Below, piece after piece: positions 10,291-21,316 of a stretch of DNA of 64,000 nt. The notes under the pieces are model-generated. The model was not told where the DNA came from, did no database searches, and was given only the letters and a program-made list of their open reading frames with translations. The position numbers were made by a program, and so were the translations under genes. Location: the NCBI RefSeq assembly GCF_932276165.1, contig NC_064010.1, positions 2,542,001 through 2,606,000 on the forward strand, read 5' to 3'. How positions within the stretch are numbered: position 1 is the stretch's first letter; each line of letters begins with the position of its first letter. The stretch is from Plutella xylostella. Its lineage: Eukaryota > Arthropoda > Insecta > Lepidoptera > Plutellidae.

Positions 10291-10525
10291 TAGGTATTTT
10301 TTACCCCCGAACGGAAAAATCGGGGTGTTTAAGTTTAACCTGTCTATGATGGCGTAGTTCCCGAACGGCTGCACCGATTTTCGTTTCGTTTGTTTGTTTT
10401 TAGGGTGATAGGCACGTGATAGGTAATGTTAACCCAAGTGTTCTTAGCCATATTTCATGAAAATTGGTTCAGCAGTTCAAAAGCTATGGGAGTTTTAGTG
10501 TTGAATGTCGGGGTTTTTTAACGTT
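10291..10525 (+). repeat. Dispersed repeat, 'gttcccgaacggctgcaccg' type
   Basis: Has 'acccccgaacggaaaaatcg', 'cccgaacggctgcaccgatt' and 'tttcatgaaaattggttc', a pattern common in lepidopteran repeats as I remember them. No terminal structures are identified here. Confidence 0.4.
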
Positions 10526-12265
10526 GGTTAGGTTATGTTATTTACAGTTTATTTCGCGTAACCTTTACAGTGTAAGGTAGGTATTTTCAGTAACTACCTA
10601 CAATGACAGTGGTTAATAGTATTTAAGTAATTAATACAAATAAATAAACAGGAAAGATTGAAGGAATCCAATTAGATAATTTGAAAAACTTAGTTCTTAT
10701 TTTATTTATTAACTACCTTTTTTTTATTCATTTCAAAAGAAAAAGCAATGACCCGAAAAAAAGGTTACTGCCCCGTAAAGTGATTACTATACCAATATAT
10801 CGTTGACGTTTACCAACAAACAAAACACCAGAATAAATGGTGTTTTTGCATAGACATTAATAAATTATTAAGTCTTCACACGAAAATGAAAATCATTAAA
10901 AAAAAATAGGTATCTGCGGTACTTGTTAATTACAGTAACTGCTAATTATGTATAAAATTACTTATTTAATTCAGTTTTATGCCCTTGAAAAAGCTACTAA
11001 GTTTATATCTATGTAGATAACATATTTTTATATGGATGGCGCCTTCAAAATAAAACAGACTGGCTGAAAACCCGACTAAAATTTAAAATCGCGCTCCGAA
11101 AGAAATGTCAATTTCAAACCGATTGTCACATGATTCCGGAAATGCGTCATAAAATACGGTTTAAAAAGAAAGTGTGAATTTTGGCAGCCATTTTGAATCC
11201 TCCATGTTTAAACAAGTTCGTATTTTTATTTCGAACGCGAGTTGCCAAGAAATACAATGGGAATTGTATGACATTGTTGACTAGAAAAGGATTTTTGTAT
11301 TTTCTATTTGGTGAAAAATCGGATGAGTGATCGCTATATCCAATGATATTATAATATTATTAATTTGTATTACATACTATTATCAGTAAGTATGTAGATA
11401 AATAAACAAAAATGGGAAATCAAAAACAACTGAGAATAAACCTCAATATTATAGCAATGACGAGCGTAAGAATTAACCTGACACCTTAATTTCAGGGATA
11501 CTTAACAATCAATATATAATTACCTACCTATATTTGCTAAATCACCACACATTTTGTAAAAATCCAAATTACATTATGCAAAGATGCAAAACGATATTAA
11601 CCTTTGAAATGTGACATTTAGGAGTACGGTTGCCAACTTGAGTTCCATCTGCCGACTTCCTTCCGCCTCTCTGATTGGATAATAGCCGGAAATTGTCTAT
11701 AGCACAGTTGCTGTGTCGAAACAAGCGCGCTCAGTGAGTGTCAAAATAGGTTAAGTGAGATGCAAACTGCATGTCGGATTTACGGAGATTGCTAATATAT
11801 TTTTTACATATCGATCTCCTACTGTTGAATAGATTTTTTAAAAGCTTTGTGCTTAAATAAAGGTAATCTTCATCATGAATTGAAGTCGGTTTTAATAATT
11901 ATAATTTATTTTCAGGACTTTCAAGATGGACTAGACATTAAAAAAAAAAAAAATTATAGTATATCAATGCAACTATTTCTTATTTTATTAAAAAATCATT
12001 CGAAAACGGATTTTCAATTTTAATAAAAACTAAAACAAGCCACCGCCCTTCCGCCCGAAAGATCTCTCGGCCGAACAACAAAAAATAATCGTTCCGACAG
12101 AATCGAATCATCGGCCCATCGGACCAGAATGTAGAACCGATTAATCGACTGTTACAATAAAATTAGAAACGATTTCTCGATTGGCCGGCTCCGCGGGATC
12201 CGATTATTGCAGCGGTGAAGATGTGGTGGAGGATCGGAGGTTCCGAATAAGTTTGGTGTTTTTTT
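10526..12265. other. No gene recognised
   Basis: AT-rich. 11,625-11,760 is GC-richer and contains an ATTGG (reverse CCAAT). 11,938-11,956 is an A-rich run. No reading frame or repeat family recognised over 1.7 kb. Confidence 0.45.
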
Positions 12266-12275
12266 AACCACTGGT

Positions 12276-12458
12276 GAGGAAACCTGCATATCTAGATTTA
12301 GCACATCTAGATATGCCAACCCGCAGTGGACCAGCGTGGTGGGAAATGGTCCAAGCTTAGGAAGGCAGTTTAAACCTGACCTTGGGGATATGCACAAAGG
12401 GTCCACTCGAGAGAGCCAGGTGCAGGTACTTACACGCCCATAAAGAATAGAATAGAAT
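12276..12458 (+). mobile_element. 5'-truncated LINE 3' end with target duplication
   Basis: Starts 'gaggaaacctgcatatctag', continues 'caacccgcagtggaccagcg' and 'tcgagagagccaggtgcagg', and ends in (AATAG)n. A 10-bp duplication AACCACTGGT flanks it at 12,266-12,275 and 12,459-12,468, so it is a relatively recent retrotransposition. Confidence 0.8.
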
Positions 12459-12775
12459 AACCACTGGTCGTTGAATAGGGGGGTTTTAAGATTGAATTGT
12501 GTACATGTGTGTCTGAAGTTGTTGCTCCGAAGCGGATAGACCTATATTATTGATAGCAATATTATTGTGTATTTTCCGATTTAGAGTGTTATATTATTAT
12601 ATTCTGATGGGGGGCATTCCTGTGTATAATATGTGTGTGAAACCTTCGTACAGAGGCAGTGAGTGTTTGTTATGTTTTAATTTTCCCATATTTCTCAATA
12701 TAACGAAAACTAGCCAGCGCTTTAGAGGTACATATTAGCATACTTTAGATAGATAAATAGATATTCTTTATGGTT

Positions 12776-13535
12776 CTACCTTTTTTGGCCTAATATTTAT
12801 TTGCCTAATCTCATATTGCATAGTAACGTTTGGTCAAAGTCTCGTTTCGCCGAAAATCGTATGGCATAAATCTTTTTTAGTAAAAAGTTATTTCACATAA
12901 TCTTGTTTAGCCTAATAATGGTATGGCCAAATCTTGAATAGCCTAATAATGCTATGCCATAGATTATGCAAAGGAATAATATTCGTTTGGCTTTAACTTT
13001 GATGGAGCGTCTCTCTACATAGCGCAAATTGGTGCCTTGTATTGTGGCCGCTATGTGGGAAACGCTCCGCTCCGCTTCGCTGCGCCCCGCTTTGCTTTTG
13101 ACGAACATGTGCACCTAACACGCTCCTCCTCGCTTTGCTCTTCGTCGCACCTATCTTTAGGTTTCGATCCCATGGACTTTAATGGCGTTTGTAATCATTA
13201 TAATGGTCATTCACTTTGGATATTTTGATCATTCAATATCGTGATTTTCGGAATGTAGGAGAAAAATACCACAATTTGTACATTTACAACATACCTACTT
13301 AATATAGTATATATTACGATAATATTAGGAGAATCAAGATTAGACCAATACGATCAATTTGAGCAAACGAGACTTAGGTGTTTCAAGTTTGTCCCAAAAG
13401 AGTTTTAGACGAAACGAGTCTTATGCCACATAAGTCTTGGCGAAGTGACGATTCTACCAAAAAAGTTTAGACCTTACGAGTTATGCGAAACGAGTTTAGG
13501 GCAATAAAGATTAGGCGAGATGAGGGGAACCCATT
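12776..13535. repeat. Foldback element with periodic sub-repeats
   Basis: The left arm (about 12,776-12,985) is a run of degenerate 17-19-bp modules such as 'gtttcgccgaaaatcgtatg' and 'gtttagcctaataatggta'. The right arm (about 13,335-13,530) holds similar modules in reverse orientation, for example 'cataagtcttggcgaagtga'. The centre is CpG-rich, with 'ccgctccgcttcgctgcgc'. No coding frame. Probably a foldback DNA element of unknown family. Confidence 0.5.
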
Positions 13536-14624
13536 CTTTATTTGTACATATTGAGGTTATGCTCGAAAACTTCACAAGGATGTGCCCGCTGATGGTTAGT
13601 ACCTAAGTGCGTCAATCCACCTTTGCCTACCCCTACCCCGCCCTACAACTACTGACGTTTGAGTGTATGTATTTATGAAATGATAAGTGAAGGAGTAGAC
13701 ACTTGAAAACCTGAACACCCCTTTTAAACTGTGCTTATTAGAACTGGGTGTTTTGGAACTCTCAATCGTGTCAGAATATTAGACGCTATTAAAAAAATAT
13801 AAAGTCATTTGCAGATTTTAAAAGTTATTTCGGTAACCTTAGTTCTCTGACGAATGATCAACTTTTTATGTAGTTTTTCAGAGTAAAGCCGAGAATAGAT
13901 CAGTCCATAGAGACTTTAGGCGAATCCAATCGTCAGCGTTCACATTTATTGTAATTTAAACAGTGCGATCCAGGTAGCATAACGGTTTTGTTTTTAAAAA
14001 TAGAAGCTGAAATATTTGCCCGATTAACTTTTAATATCGAGCTGAACTTTCAATCAAAGCTTTTAAACAGAGAGCATTGCGCGAGTGCTTGTGTAGTTGT
14101 TTGTCTGTCTGGTAGTTCTCAGTTTTCCAAAAATTATTGTATTACTCGTATTGTTCTACACAATTATATTTTCAGACTGATAGATAAAATTACTACAATC
14201 AGCCAAAGGATTCCTAAATCTGTAATTATGTAAAAATAAAAATACGATGTTCAACCGTCCCATCAATAACTAAATGAAATCTAAACTTACATCAAAATCG
14301 GTTTGTATTTTTTTGGGTGGGACACAACAACCCAGGCCCAGGCTACATAAAAAAACTAGATATTGGTTCCACCTTGTGTTACCTTATTAAGTACTACTTT
14401 GAACTTTAAATAATTTGTAAGATTGACCCAAATTCGCCGGCAGTGACGACAGTGTCCCATTTCAAAATAACTTCGCGAGGGGACTCGGATATTTTAATTT
14501 GTCGATAACTAAATGAAATCACTGGGATTCCCCCAGCGTGTTATTGGCCTTCTGGACCGATGAGTGGAGATAGGACATGTTATGGTTATTTAACCTTTAG
14601 TTAGGTATAGGTAGTGTACGTCTA
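13536..14624. other. No gene recognised
   Basis: AT-rich. A short frame at 13,988-14,233 has no recognisable protein character. No repeats seen. Confidence 0.4.
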
Positions 14625-14874
14625 ACAGTCGTCGAAATATAATAGGCCCGTTTGGACAGCTCGAAAATTTATGGGATGACAGCTGGTGTCAAATCTAAAT
14701 CATAAGAAATGTAAACAATGAGTAACTTTTGGTGCTTCAAAAGCTCTTTTTTCTTTCAGCCGTTAAAAAATAAGCCAGATTATGTGTTTTTTTATGTATT
14801 TCATCAAGTAAATCAAGAGTAAATAGCAAATTTGTGTAGCTGTCCAAACGGGCCTATTATATTTCGACGACTGT
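14625..14874. mobile_element. MITE with about 36-bp inverted repeats
   Basis: Long inverted termini: 'acagtcgtcgaaatataata' plus 'ggcccgtttggacagct' at the left, and their reverse complement at the right, ending cgactgt. Flanking TA is consistent with Tc1/mariner-type insertion. About 250 bp, non-coding. Confidence 0.75.
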
Positions 14875-14885
14875 AGTGCAGGTTT

Positions 14886-15130
14886 TATAGTTTCCACTGA
14901 GAAAAGCACCAAATTACTCCTGAACTGAAAAGGCTAGCTTAATGCCTTCTGTGACATTGAAGTATATTTAACAGAGCATCAGGATATCAGCAACTAAAAA
15001 CTGTAATATTTTGTTCAAAGTTTAATAATTTTTTTTTGATAATAATGGTGTTTTTTGTGTCGGCATTTGTATTTGTATGTGAATGTATAAAAGTTTATAC
15101 CTACAAAGTAGTTCCTTAGTGGAAACTATA
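14886..15130 (-). mobile_element. MITE of the 'gaaaaagttcca' superfamily
   Basis: Inverted termini tatagtttccact and agtggaaactata. The interior matches the reverse complement of the 2,791 and 31,143 family ('aaggctagcttaatgcc', 'acagagcatcag'). TA flanks. Confidence 0.65.
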
Positions 15131-16468
15131 ATATTTTATTTTGACAGATATTGTATGCAGGATGACAAAAGAAAACATAAACTGCAAAACCCTAGGCTTT
15201 GTAGGATTGTTACGGTTCTTTAAAACTGCAGTCTCTATTAGGCTGAAATTATTTTGCACCAAAATGCACCAAAAACAGTTAAAGTAAGTGGCCTTATTTC
15301 TGATTGCAATCTCTACCAGACAACCTTTAGATGGAAGAGAGAGTTTACATAAGTGAGGTGGCTGTGGTACGAGCGTATAGTGTACTTATAGTAATATACA
15401 ACAGGCGATTATAAGTTTCACGAACCTCCGTTTACGTTGCGTATCGTCAACTGTCACTGTCAAAAAATTAACAACCAAAACAAAATTTTGTTAGTTTTTT
15501 TCTTTTTCCATAATGTTTGTGATGTATCGAAAATAGTATCGAATCCTGTGATAGACGTACGATGTTGATGATGATAAATCCGTCAATTCGTCAGATGGCG
15601 TACCGTGATGCCGTAGAAACGTACAGGGTCTGAAAGTCCGTCATTTCAGTGTTACCGGCGGGTGCGGGCAGCTGGTCAAATTGCGCGGAACTCAGACCGA
15701 TATTGTGCACAGAGTACGCGGGTAATACAGTGGCTTCGAGTAATTAGGTTTGGTGCAGGCATTGAAGAAGAAAAAAAGACGGAAGGAATCTCGCTAACTA
15801 AAAAGTGAGGCACCCAAAGTAAGTCGATTTCATTGTTGGGACGGGCCCGACACACACACATTCAAAGTAAGTCAGTCCTCCGCCACGCGCCAACCACGTC
15901 GCACCTAACGCACTCACACACTCTCATGTCGCCGCCATTGCCGTGCCTCATTATTTAGTTTGCGAGATTCCTTTCGCCTTTTTTTTCTATTTCCTTGCTT
16001 GAGGATACTTCCAAATACTCTATCTTTCAATTTTCTTTAACGCTTATGGAGCATCTTATAAAATTTCTTCTCTTAGACCAACCAAAGAATTAATATATAT
16101 TTTATATGTATTAAGTCATTTTATTTCATATAAGTCATCAACTAATTTTTCTTTTCTTCATTTTCAGGTAAGTTTCGATGTCTACATCTTTCTAAGATAA
16201 TATTTTCTTGGTGAGTTATTATAATTCCTGTACCTATCCAATATTAAAAGCGCGAAACTGTCATTATTCAGCCTCATCCATCACTAGACCATCACCGATA
16301 CATTCACAATCCACAATCTTTCAGCAGCATCGCTCACCTTTCAAACATCTATCACATTCATACAAATTATGTCAGCTTTGAGATATGCGATCAATAAGCA
16401 ATGCTGCTTAACGATTGTTGATTGCTAATCTGGTATAGCTGTCATTAAATCTAAATATTTGTTCATAA
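15131..16468. other. No gene recognised; contains a splice-site motif
   Basis: 15,289-15,335 holds a degraded LINE 3' block ('ggccttatttctgattgc'). 15,590-15,960 is CpG-richer, with an initiator-like 'tttcagtgttaccggcggg'. The recursive-splice candidate is at 16,129-16,173. 16,385-16,440 has a fragment of the 677-771 repeat family. Confidence 0.4.
16129..16173 (+). promoter_or_regulatory. Candidate recursive splice site 2
   Basis: The best of the set. A CTAAT branch-like element is followed by a strong pyrimidine tract 'tttttcttttcttcattttC', then AG directly joined to GTAAGTttcg (junction 16,167|16,168). A second donor, GTGAGT, lies 43 nt downstream at 16,211, which could define a recursive-splicing exon. 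Sequence seen, function inferred. Confidence 0.55.
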
Positions 16469-16580
16469 GCACTTTATTGTACACTGTATACTGTGTATAC
16501 TAAAGACACAGTTACAAAAATGAGATTTAAATTGTATACAAAGGCGGGCTTACTGCCAAGAAGCAATTTCTTCCAAGTGT
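16469..16580 (-). mobile_element. LINE 3' end
   Basis: Begins 'gcactttattgtacac' and later 'tacaaaggcgggcttactgc', 'cttccaagt'. Matches the general layout of the 31,719 and 46,055 family on the minus strand. Confidence 0.5.
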
Positions 16581-17453
16581 CAGTGCCGCCCTCTGCCACT
16601 GTACCTTGGCTACTCTGTGGGGCCAGCGCTCTGGCGGTTTGTTAATTTGTTTTCTCCCGCTCCACGGATCGATAGCCAACACGCGCGACGACCCCGTCTC
16701 CATTGTAGAGCGATTCGGAACGCGCTTCGGCGAAACCCCGCGCGCTGATTGGCCGAGCCACCTGCTGACGTTCCGATTTACCCTTACGACACTTTTGAAA
16801 ACATTCGAATTATTATTTTGGGAATTTCATGTGTTTGTTTTTTTGTTGGATGGTTGGATGCGATGTAAAGATACCTACATTAGATACGGTTGAATATAAA
16901 AGTTACGTTAAAGGTTGCGTGTTCAAAGATAGCATTACTGTTATCGTTTCGTCGCATGAATATCTAATATTTTTACGTATCGATGCCGAAATTTATTTGT
17001 AGGCACTGTTTCCATGATACAATGTTGAGTTGAAATATTTATTTGTTACTATGATGTGATATGGAAAGAGCTAGGTAGGTATACGCTGCTCGGCGTATGA
17101 GTGAATCAGATGAATATAATCAGAATGAGAGTCGTGGTCTCGGCTCTCATTCGAGAGACCGTGGGTTCGAATACTTCGAATCCTGCTAATGAATTTAGAA
17201 ATAAGAAATTAAAGTACAATTATACCGCGTAGTGTTACGATGAAGGAAAACATAGTGACGAAATCCGCACATCTACATTCCAGCGTTTTAAAAACGATTC
17301 TGAGACCTTCGTGGAAATTACCTAATCCATCTTTACGGTTGCATAATGGTCGCAAAACTGTGTTTGTGAGTTTGTGACAGGATCTAAGCTCATTTTGCTT
17401 GTACCAGCACAGAATAATAACTAGTGATTTTGACGGTACGTTGTCGTGTCGTC
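16581..17453. other. No gene recognised; CpG-rich patch
   Basis: 16,600-16,790 is CpG-rich with an inverted CCAAT box ('cgctgattggccgagcc') and may be an old promoter or simply GC-rich DNA. An open frame of 95 codons here has no recognisable domain. 17,232-17,290 is a LINE 3' fragment ('gatgaaggaaaacatagtg'). Confidence 0.4.
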
Positions 17454-17460
17454 CCTAACG

Positions 17461-17550
17461 CGTGCCGTGCCGTGTCGTCCCGTGCCGTGTCGTCCCGTGC
17501 CGTGTCGTCCCGTGCCGTGTCGTCCCGTGCCGTGTCGTCTCGTGCCGTGG
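17461..17550. repeat. 15-bp minisatellite
   Basis: About five head-to-tail copies of CGTGCCGTGTCGTCC, plus flanking partial copies. The period is a multiple of three, so the minus strand reads as a DDTAR repeat, an artefact of the satellite rather than a gene. Confidence 0.9.
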
Positions 17551-17697
17551 GCCCGCGCGTGGCGTGTCGTGCCCTCACTCTGTAACTCCGGTGCTACAAC
17601 CGTTGCGATACTATTTTAGGACCTGCGAAACTCATTGTTAGTGGTTCTGTGAGATATTTGACGAAGGTTCATCGGTGATTATCATGAAGGTTAATAC

Positions 17698-17951
17698 AAT
17701 AAAATAATAATAATATTATATGGAGATATCTCACACACGGCCATCCGACCCCAAGCTAGGCTGAGCCTGTATTATGGGTATCGGACAGCTGATATATCTA
17801 CACAAATACATAGATAGATACACATACATACCTATTAATTATAAATATCGACACCCAAGACCCGAGTACAAATATCTGTCTTTAAACAAATCGAACCCGG
17901 GACCTTCGGCTCAGTAGTCAGGGTCACTAACTACTACACCAGTCGGCCGTC
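17698..17951 (-). mobile_element. tRNA-derived SINE, type I
   Basis: Tail 'gagatatctcacacacgg', block 'gtatcggacagctgatat', middle with (gata)n and 'cccaagacccgagtac', then the head, from which about 17 bp around 'atctgccccagccggg' is missing. Ends 'ccagtcggccgtc'. Confidence 0.8.
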
Positions 17952-17966
17952 TTTGTCTTCGTCCAG

Positions 17967-18163
17967 TCGCGAACTATGAAAAAGTTCCAGTGACAATAAT
18001 TAGCAGCAAACTACTCCGAATCGATAAAGACTAATATTATGAAAAATTATGATGCTCTGTTAAATGACTTCAATATTGCAGACGGCGTCATTAAGCTACC
18101 CTTTTCCGTTTAGGATAATTTGTTGCTATTTTCATTGGAACTTTTTCATTGCTCTGTAGTGTA
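17967..18163 (+). mobile_element. MITE, 'gaaaaagttcca' family
   Basis: Left end 'gaactatgaaaaagttccag', core 'tcaatattgcagacggcgtc', right end 'aactttttcattgctctgta'. Somewhat diverged; about 200 bp. Confidence 0.65.
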
Positions 18164-18405
18164 TTTGTTGATAAACATAAATAATTTTGATTTTTAATTT
18201 ATTAATCCACTTCGAACCGAAACCTTGAGAAGTTTGCACAGCCGGCGTAACTTTCCATCCCTTTAGGAAAAATAACCGGGTGACGTCATCGTGAGTTGGG
18301 TCGTTCGGAAACCTCACTTACAAGCTACAAGGATTACGTTTCGGGGGGTCACTCTTAAAATTAAAGAACGAAGGAACGAGAATTCCACGCAATCGGCATG
18401 CTTAG

Positions 18406-18595
18406 TACACTGCCACAAATAACCTGTTCCGGTGACAGCTCACATGAATGTCTAATATTTCTTAATTCTATAAGATATTCGCTCTTGCGGTGTAAACCCG
18501 TTTTTTTTTTACAATATACAATTCATTAGTAAGTAATATGATATTGAATCAATTTAGTTGGCTCTCACCGGAACAGACAAGTTTGTCGCACTATA
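18406..18595. mobile_element. MITE, 'tgttccggtgag' family
   Basis: Ends 'tacactgccacaaataacct' and 'aagtttgtcgcactata' are imperfect inverted repeats with TA flanks. The interior 'aatgtctaatatttcttaat' is shared with 21,100-21,316. Tc1/mariner-like by TA target; non-coding. Confidence 0.7.
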
Positions 18596-18647
18596 CAAGT
18601 AAAGTCTGTGTTTTAATCTCAGATACTAAATTGACAGATTCAGAACG

Positions 18648-18722
18648 GTTCATCAACAGTCGATAGTCCCGCGATTAAGTGACTTATCTTTCTATTGGTG
18701 GGACAATCGACTGTTGATGAAC
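18648..18722. repeat. Short foldback repeat
   Basis: gttcatcaacagtcga at the left and tcgactgttgatgaac at the right are perfect 16-bp inverted repeats around a 43-bp centre. The same terminal motif bounds 27,563-27,799. Confidence 0.7.
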
Positions 18723-18744
18723 GATGATAAAGTAGATAGAGCCA

Positions 18745-18837
18745 CCAGAGCTCCGAAGCTTTGGAGAAACAAAACTGCTGCGCTAACCACGACTCTATCT
18801 CGTTGTATTAAGGGTGCCGTAGGTTTATACAGGGTGT
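18745..18837 (+). repeat. Fragment of the 1-340 repeat family
   Basis: Contains 'aaccacgactctatctcgtt' and 'gtattaagggtgccg'. The MITE that follows seems to have landed in or beside it, since 'agagagacccc' resumes after 19,010. Confidence 0.5.
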
Positions 18838-19010
18838 TGCAAAAAGGGTTATACTAAGCCAAAACCTACATGTGCATAAAATTTTTCATTGGAGAATGAC
18901 TTTTTTTCGCGAATTTTGAAATTTTCATTTAATTTTCGGGCTTAGACATAGGTGCCATGCTGTACATGTAGGTTTTGGCTTAGTATACCTCCTTTTTGCA
19001 ACACCCTGTA
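18838..19010. mobile_element. Foldback MITE, 'tacagggtgttgcaaaa' family
   Basis: Long inverted repeats: 'tacagggtgttgcaaaaa' followed by 'ggcttagtata'-type sequence at both ends, closing with 'tttttgcaacaccctgta'. TA at both ends is consistent with a TA target. About 170 bp. Confidence 0.8.
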
Positions 19011-19188
19011 GAGAGACCCCCCAGAACAGTAGAATGAGTGAAATAGAACTTGAGCTATTATTATTGTGAACGTGGGCAGAATACGTTCATAATATTATTA
19101 TAAATACCTACGCAAATAACAGTAGAGAACAGAAATGGAAACTCAATAATTATTGTTGCCATTGTTTAATACATTTATTTTAGTCTTA

Positions 19189-19329
19189 GGGTCTGTTCCA
19201 CAATGTCTGGTTAGTGGCTACCTGACGGATAAAATACATGCTGTCACTCTCTGTTATTATTTTTTAGACAGTGACAGCATGTATTTTATCCGACAGGTAG
19301 CGACTAACCAGACATTGTGGAACAGGGGC
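19189..19329. mobile_element. Foldback MITE with TTA duplication
   Basis: Nearly complete palindrome: 'ccacaatgtctggttagtgg', then 'cggataaaatacatgctgtc', mirrored to the other end. TTA flanks at 19,186-19,188 and 19,330-19,332 suggest PIF/Harbinger-type insertion. Relatives are at 29,223 and 36,484. Confidence 0.8.
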
Positions 19330-19520
19330 TTAGATTCAAGGTGGTGTGTCACATAAAAACACTAAGCAGCAAACTATCCGCATTTTATTTACTGTCAAAC
19401 CGGTTCAATCTAATGACGACCAAAGACAATAATCTTCTAACCGAACTAATTCAAAATATAATCTCAGTAGTAGAAGTGGGGTGTTATTTGTCGAGACGTT
19501 TCTTTTATATAATTTAGTAA
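19330..19520 (+). repeat. Dispersed repeat of unknown class
   Basis: Shares 'cgcattttatttactgtcaa', 'aagtggggtgttatttgtcg' and 'gagacgtttctttt' with 36,107-36,295 and 22,690-22,862. No coding content. Confidence 0.5.
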
Positions 19521-20089
19521 TCTTGCTTTATAAATAATTATTAATGTTAATGTTATTTAATCAAAAATATGGGTTATGACGTGGAATAAATAAATTTATT
19601 ATTATTATTATTTACTCTCCATCTAGTTCTTATATTGTCAATCTAAGGTTCTATTACTCTCGGCAGAAGTATTTCCACTGTTTGCGTAAGTTCGCCGTAG
19701 TGACATAAGGCGGGGCGCACACCTGTGGGTGTGGACGCGTTCCGACATAGATACGGATGTGTGTACACGGCCTAATGAACGATATGTCTAGTGGGGAGTG
19801 GCTGAGAGCATCCATTGAGTTCTATTCTCGGTATATAGTAGATACAGGCTGTTGTGAAAGTGGTATAATAAGCCATAAGGAAGTAGTGATTTTTACCGAG
19901 GTACCTAATCATTCCAAATAACTTTTTTCTGCAACTTTTGGAAATTCGCAAATAAAGGGATTGTGCATTTAAAAAGTATTAACACCCTTTAACAACTATA
20001 ATCCTAATACGAACTAGATGGAGTGTCAGTGCGAAAGAAACGTCTGAAGTGCAAAGTTCGCCTACAGTACAAATTGGCGCCCAACATGG
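19521..20089. other. No gene recognised; repeat debris
   Basis: A (ATT)n tail-like run lies at 19,590-19,610. There is a degenerate 'tacaggctgttgtgaaag' terminus at 19,848. 'gaactagatggagtgtcagt' at about 20,017 is a reverse fragment of the 22,690 repeat. Confidence 0.4.
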
Positions 20090-20206
20090 GACTACTACTA
20101 ACCACAGTCAAACCATATTAACATTTTGGTTTTGTGGGATGTATGAACCTAATCATTATGATAAGTTGTTTTTTTTGAATAAAGATTTATTCTATTCTAT
20201 TCTACT
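20090..20206 (+). mobile_element. LINE 3' end with (TTCTA)n tail
   Basis: Ends 'gaataaagatttattctatt' followed by ctattc repeats, the same tail style as 28,960-29,093. The 5' limit is uncertain. Confidence 0.5.
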
Positions 20207-21099
20207 ATAGTATGAACGTGTAATCTATGTTTTGAATATTTTACTTTGTCTGTCATTCAAATGACTCTGTCCTTTCCGAGACATTTTATATAGGTACATT
20301 CTGTATCTATCAGCATTTTCATAATTACAACCCACTACAATGTTAATTTAGATCACTACACAAGTTCAAGCTCGACCAAAATAACATTCCATTCCTGCGA
20401 ACAATCGTTTAATTTAAATTATTTAGCCGAGTCCGTTTTCCGAGCTCCCATACGATTATACGACCGTATAAACGATTAACTACAATTGCGGAAAGCACTC
20501 AGCTTTGTAACTTTTCTATGTAAATAGCGTCGATTGATCGTGGCTCGTGTAAAAAATTCACCATTCGCGTTATAAGGGAGTTGGAATTGTATTTGTCGGA
20601 TAGTTTTGTTTTAAAACGAGGTTGTGGTCCGTTTGTAAAAGCTTTTCACCTCTTTGCGCTGTTGCTGCTAATGTATGTGGCATGCGTTCTTGTTTTGAAT
20701 TAAAAGAAAAAAGTTGTAAGCTGTTAGCATAAAAATACTTATATCTTTGCTCTTCTAAGTACCTATGTGAGCCAAATATAAGGCCGTTATTATAATGCCG
20801 TTTCTTTTTAAAGCTGTGGCTATTCATCTTCGGGATTCGGAATTTCTTTTTGTCACACACTCCATCTATCGTACCACCACGAATCATTAGCCATCGAGAA
20901 TCCTTTAGCAACATCGCTTAGATATAAGTATGTCAAAAGTCTGTCAGATCCATAAAAGTTTGATTTGAGATGCAATGCTTAAGAATTGTCGCTCGCATCA
21001 TATCAGGTCATCATCCACTTTTAAGTTACCACAGTTTACAAGTATAGCAACATCAACTAAGATAAAATAAAATATCTATAGCCTTACCATCAAAACTTT
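20207..21099. other. No gene recognised
   Basis: A 114-codon open frame at 20,570-20,914 (minus) has no recognisable domain and overlaps repeat-like sequence at 20,880. Nothing else seen. Confidence 0.4.
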
Positions 21100-21316
21100 T
21101 ACAGTGCCACAAACTTATCTGTTCCGGTGAGCACTCACATAAATGTCTAATATTTCTTAATTCTATAAGATTTTAAGTTATTTCGTATTGGTAATTCGCT
21201 CTCGCGGTGTTAATAAACCCATCTAATCTTTAACAATATACAATTAATTAGTAGGTAATGAGTAATGGATCAATTTAGTTCGCTCTCACCGGAACAGATA
21301 AGTTTGTCGCACTGTA
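21100..21316. mobile_element. MITE, 'tgttccggtgag' family
   Basis: Better copy of the 18,406 family. Ends 'tacagtgccacaaacttatc' and 'gataagtttgtcgcactgta' are inverted repeats extending through 'tgttccggtgag'. TA flanks; non-coding. Confidence 0.8.

Noticed and set aside
17390..17578. Frame with DDTAR repeats
   Set aside because: Produced by a 15-bp minisatellite whose period is divisible by three.
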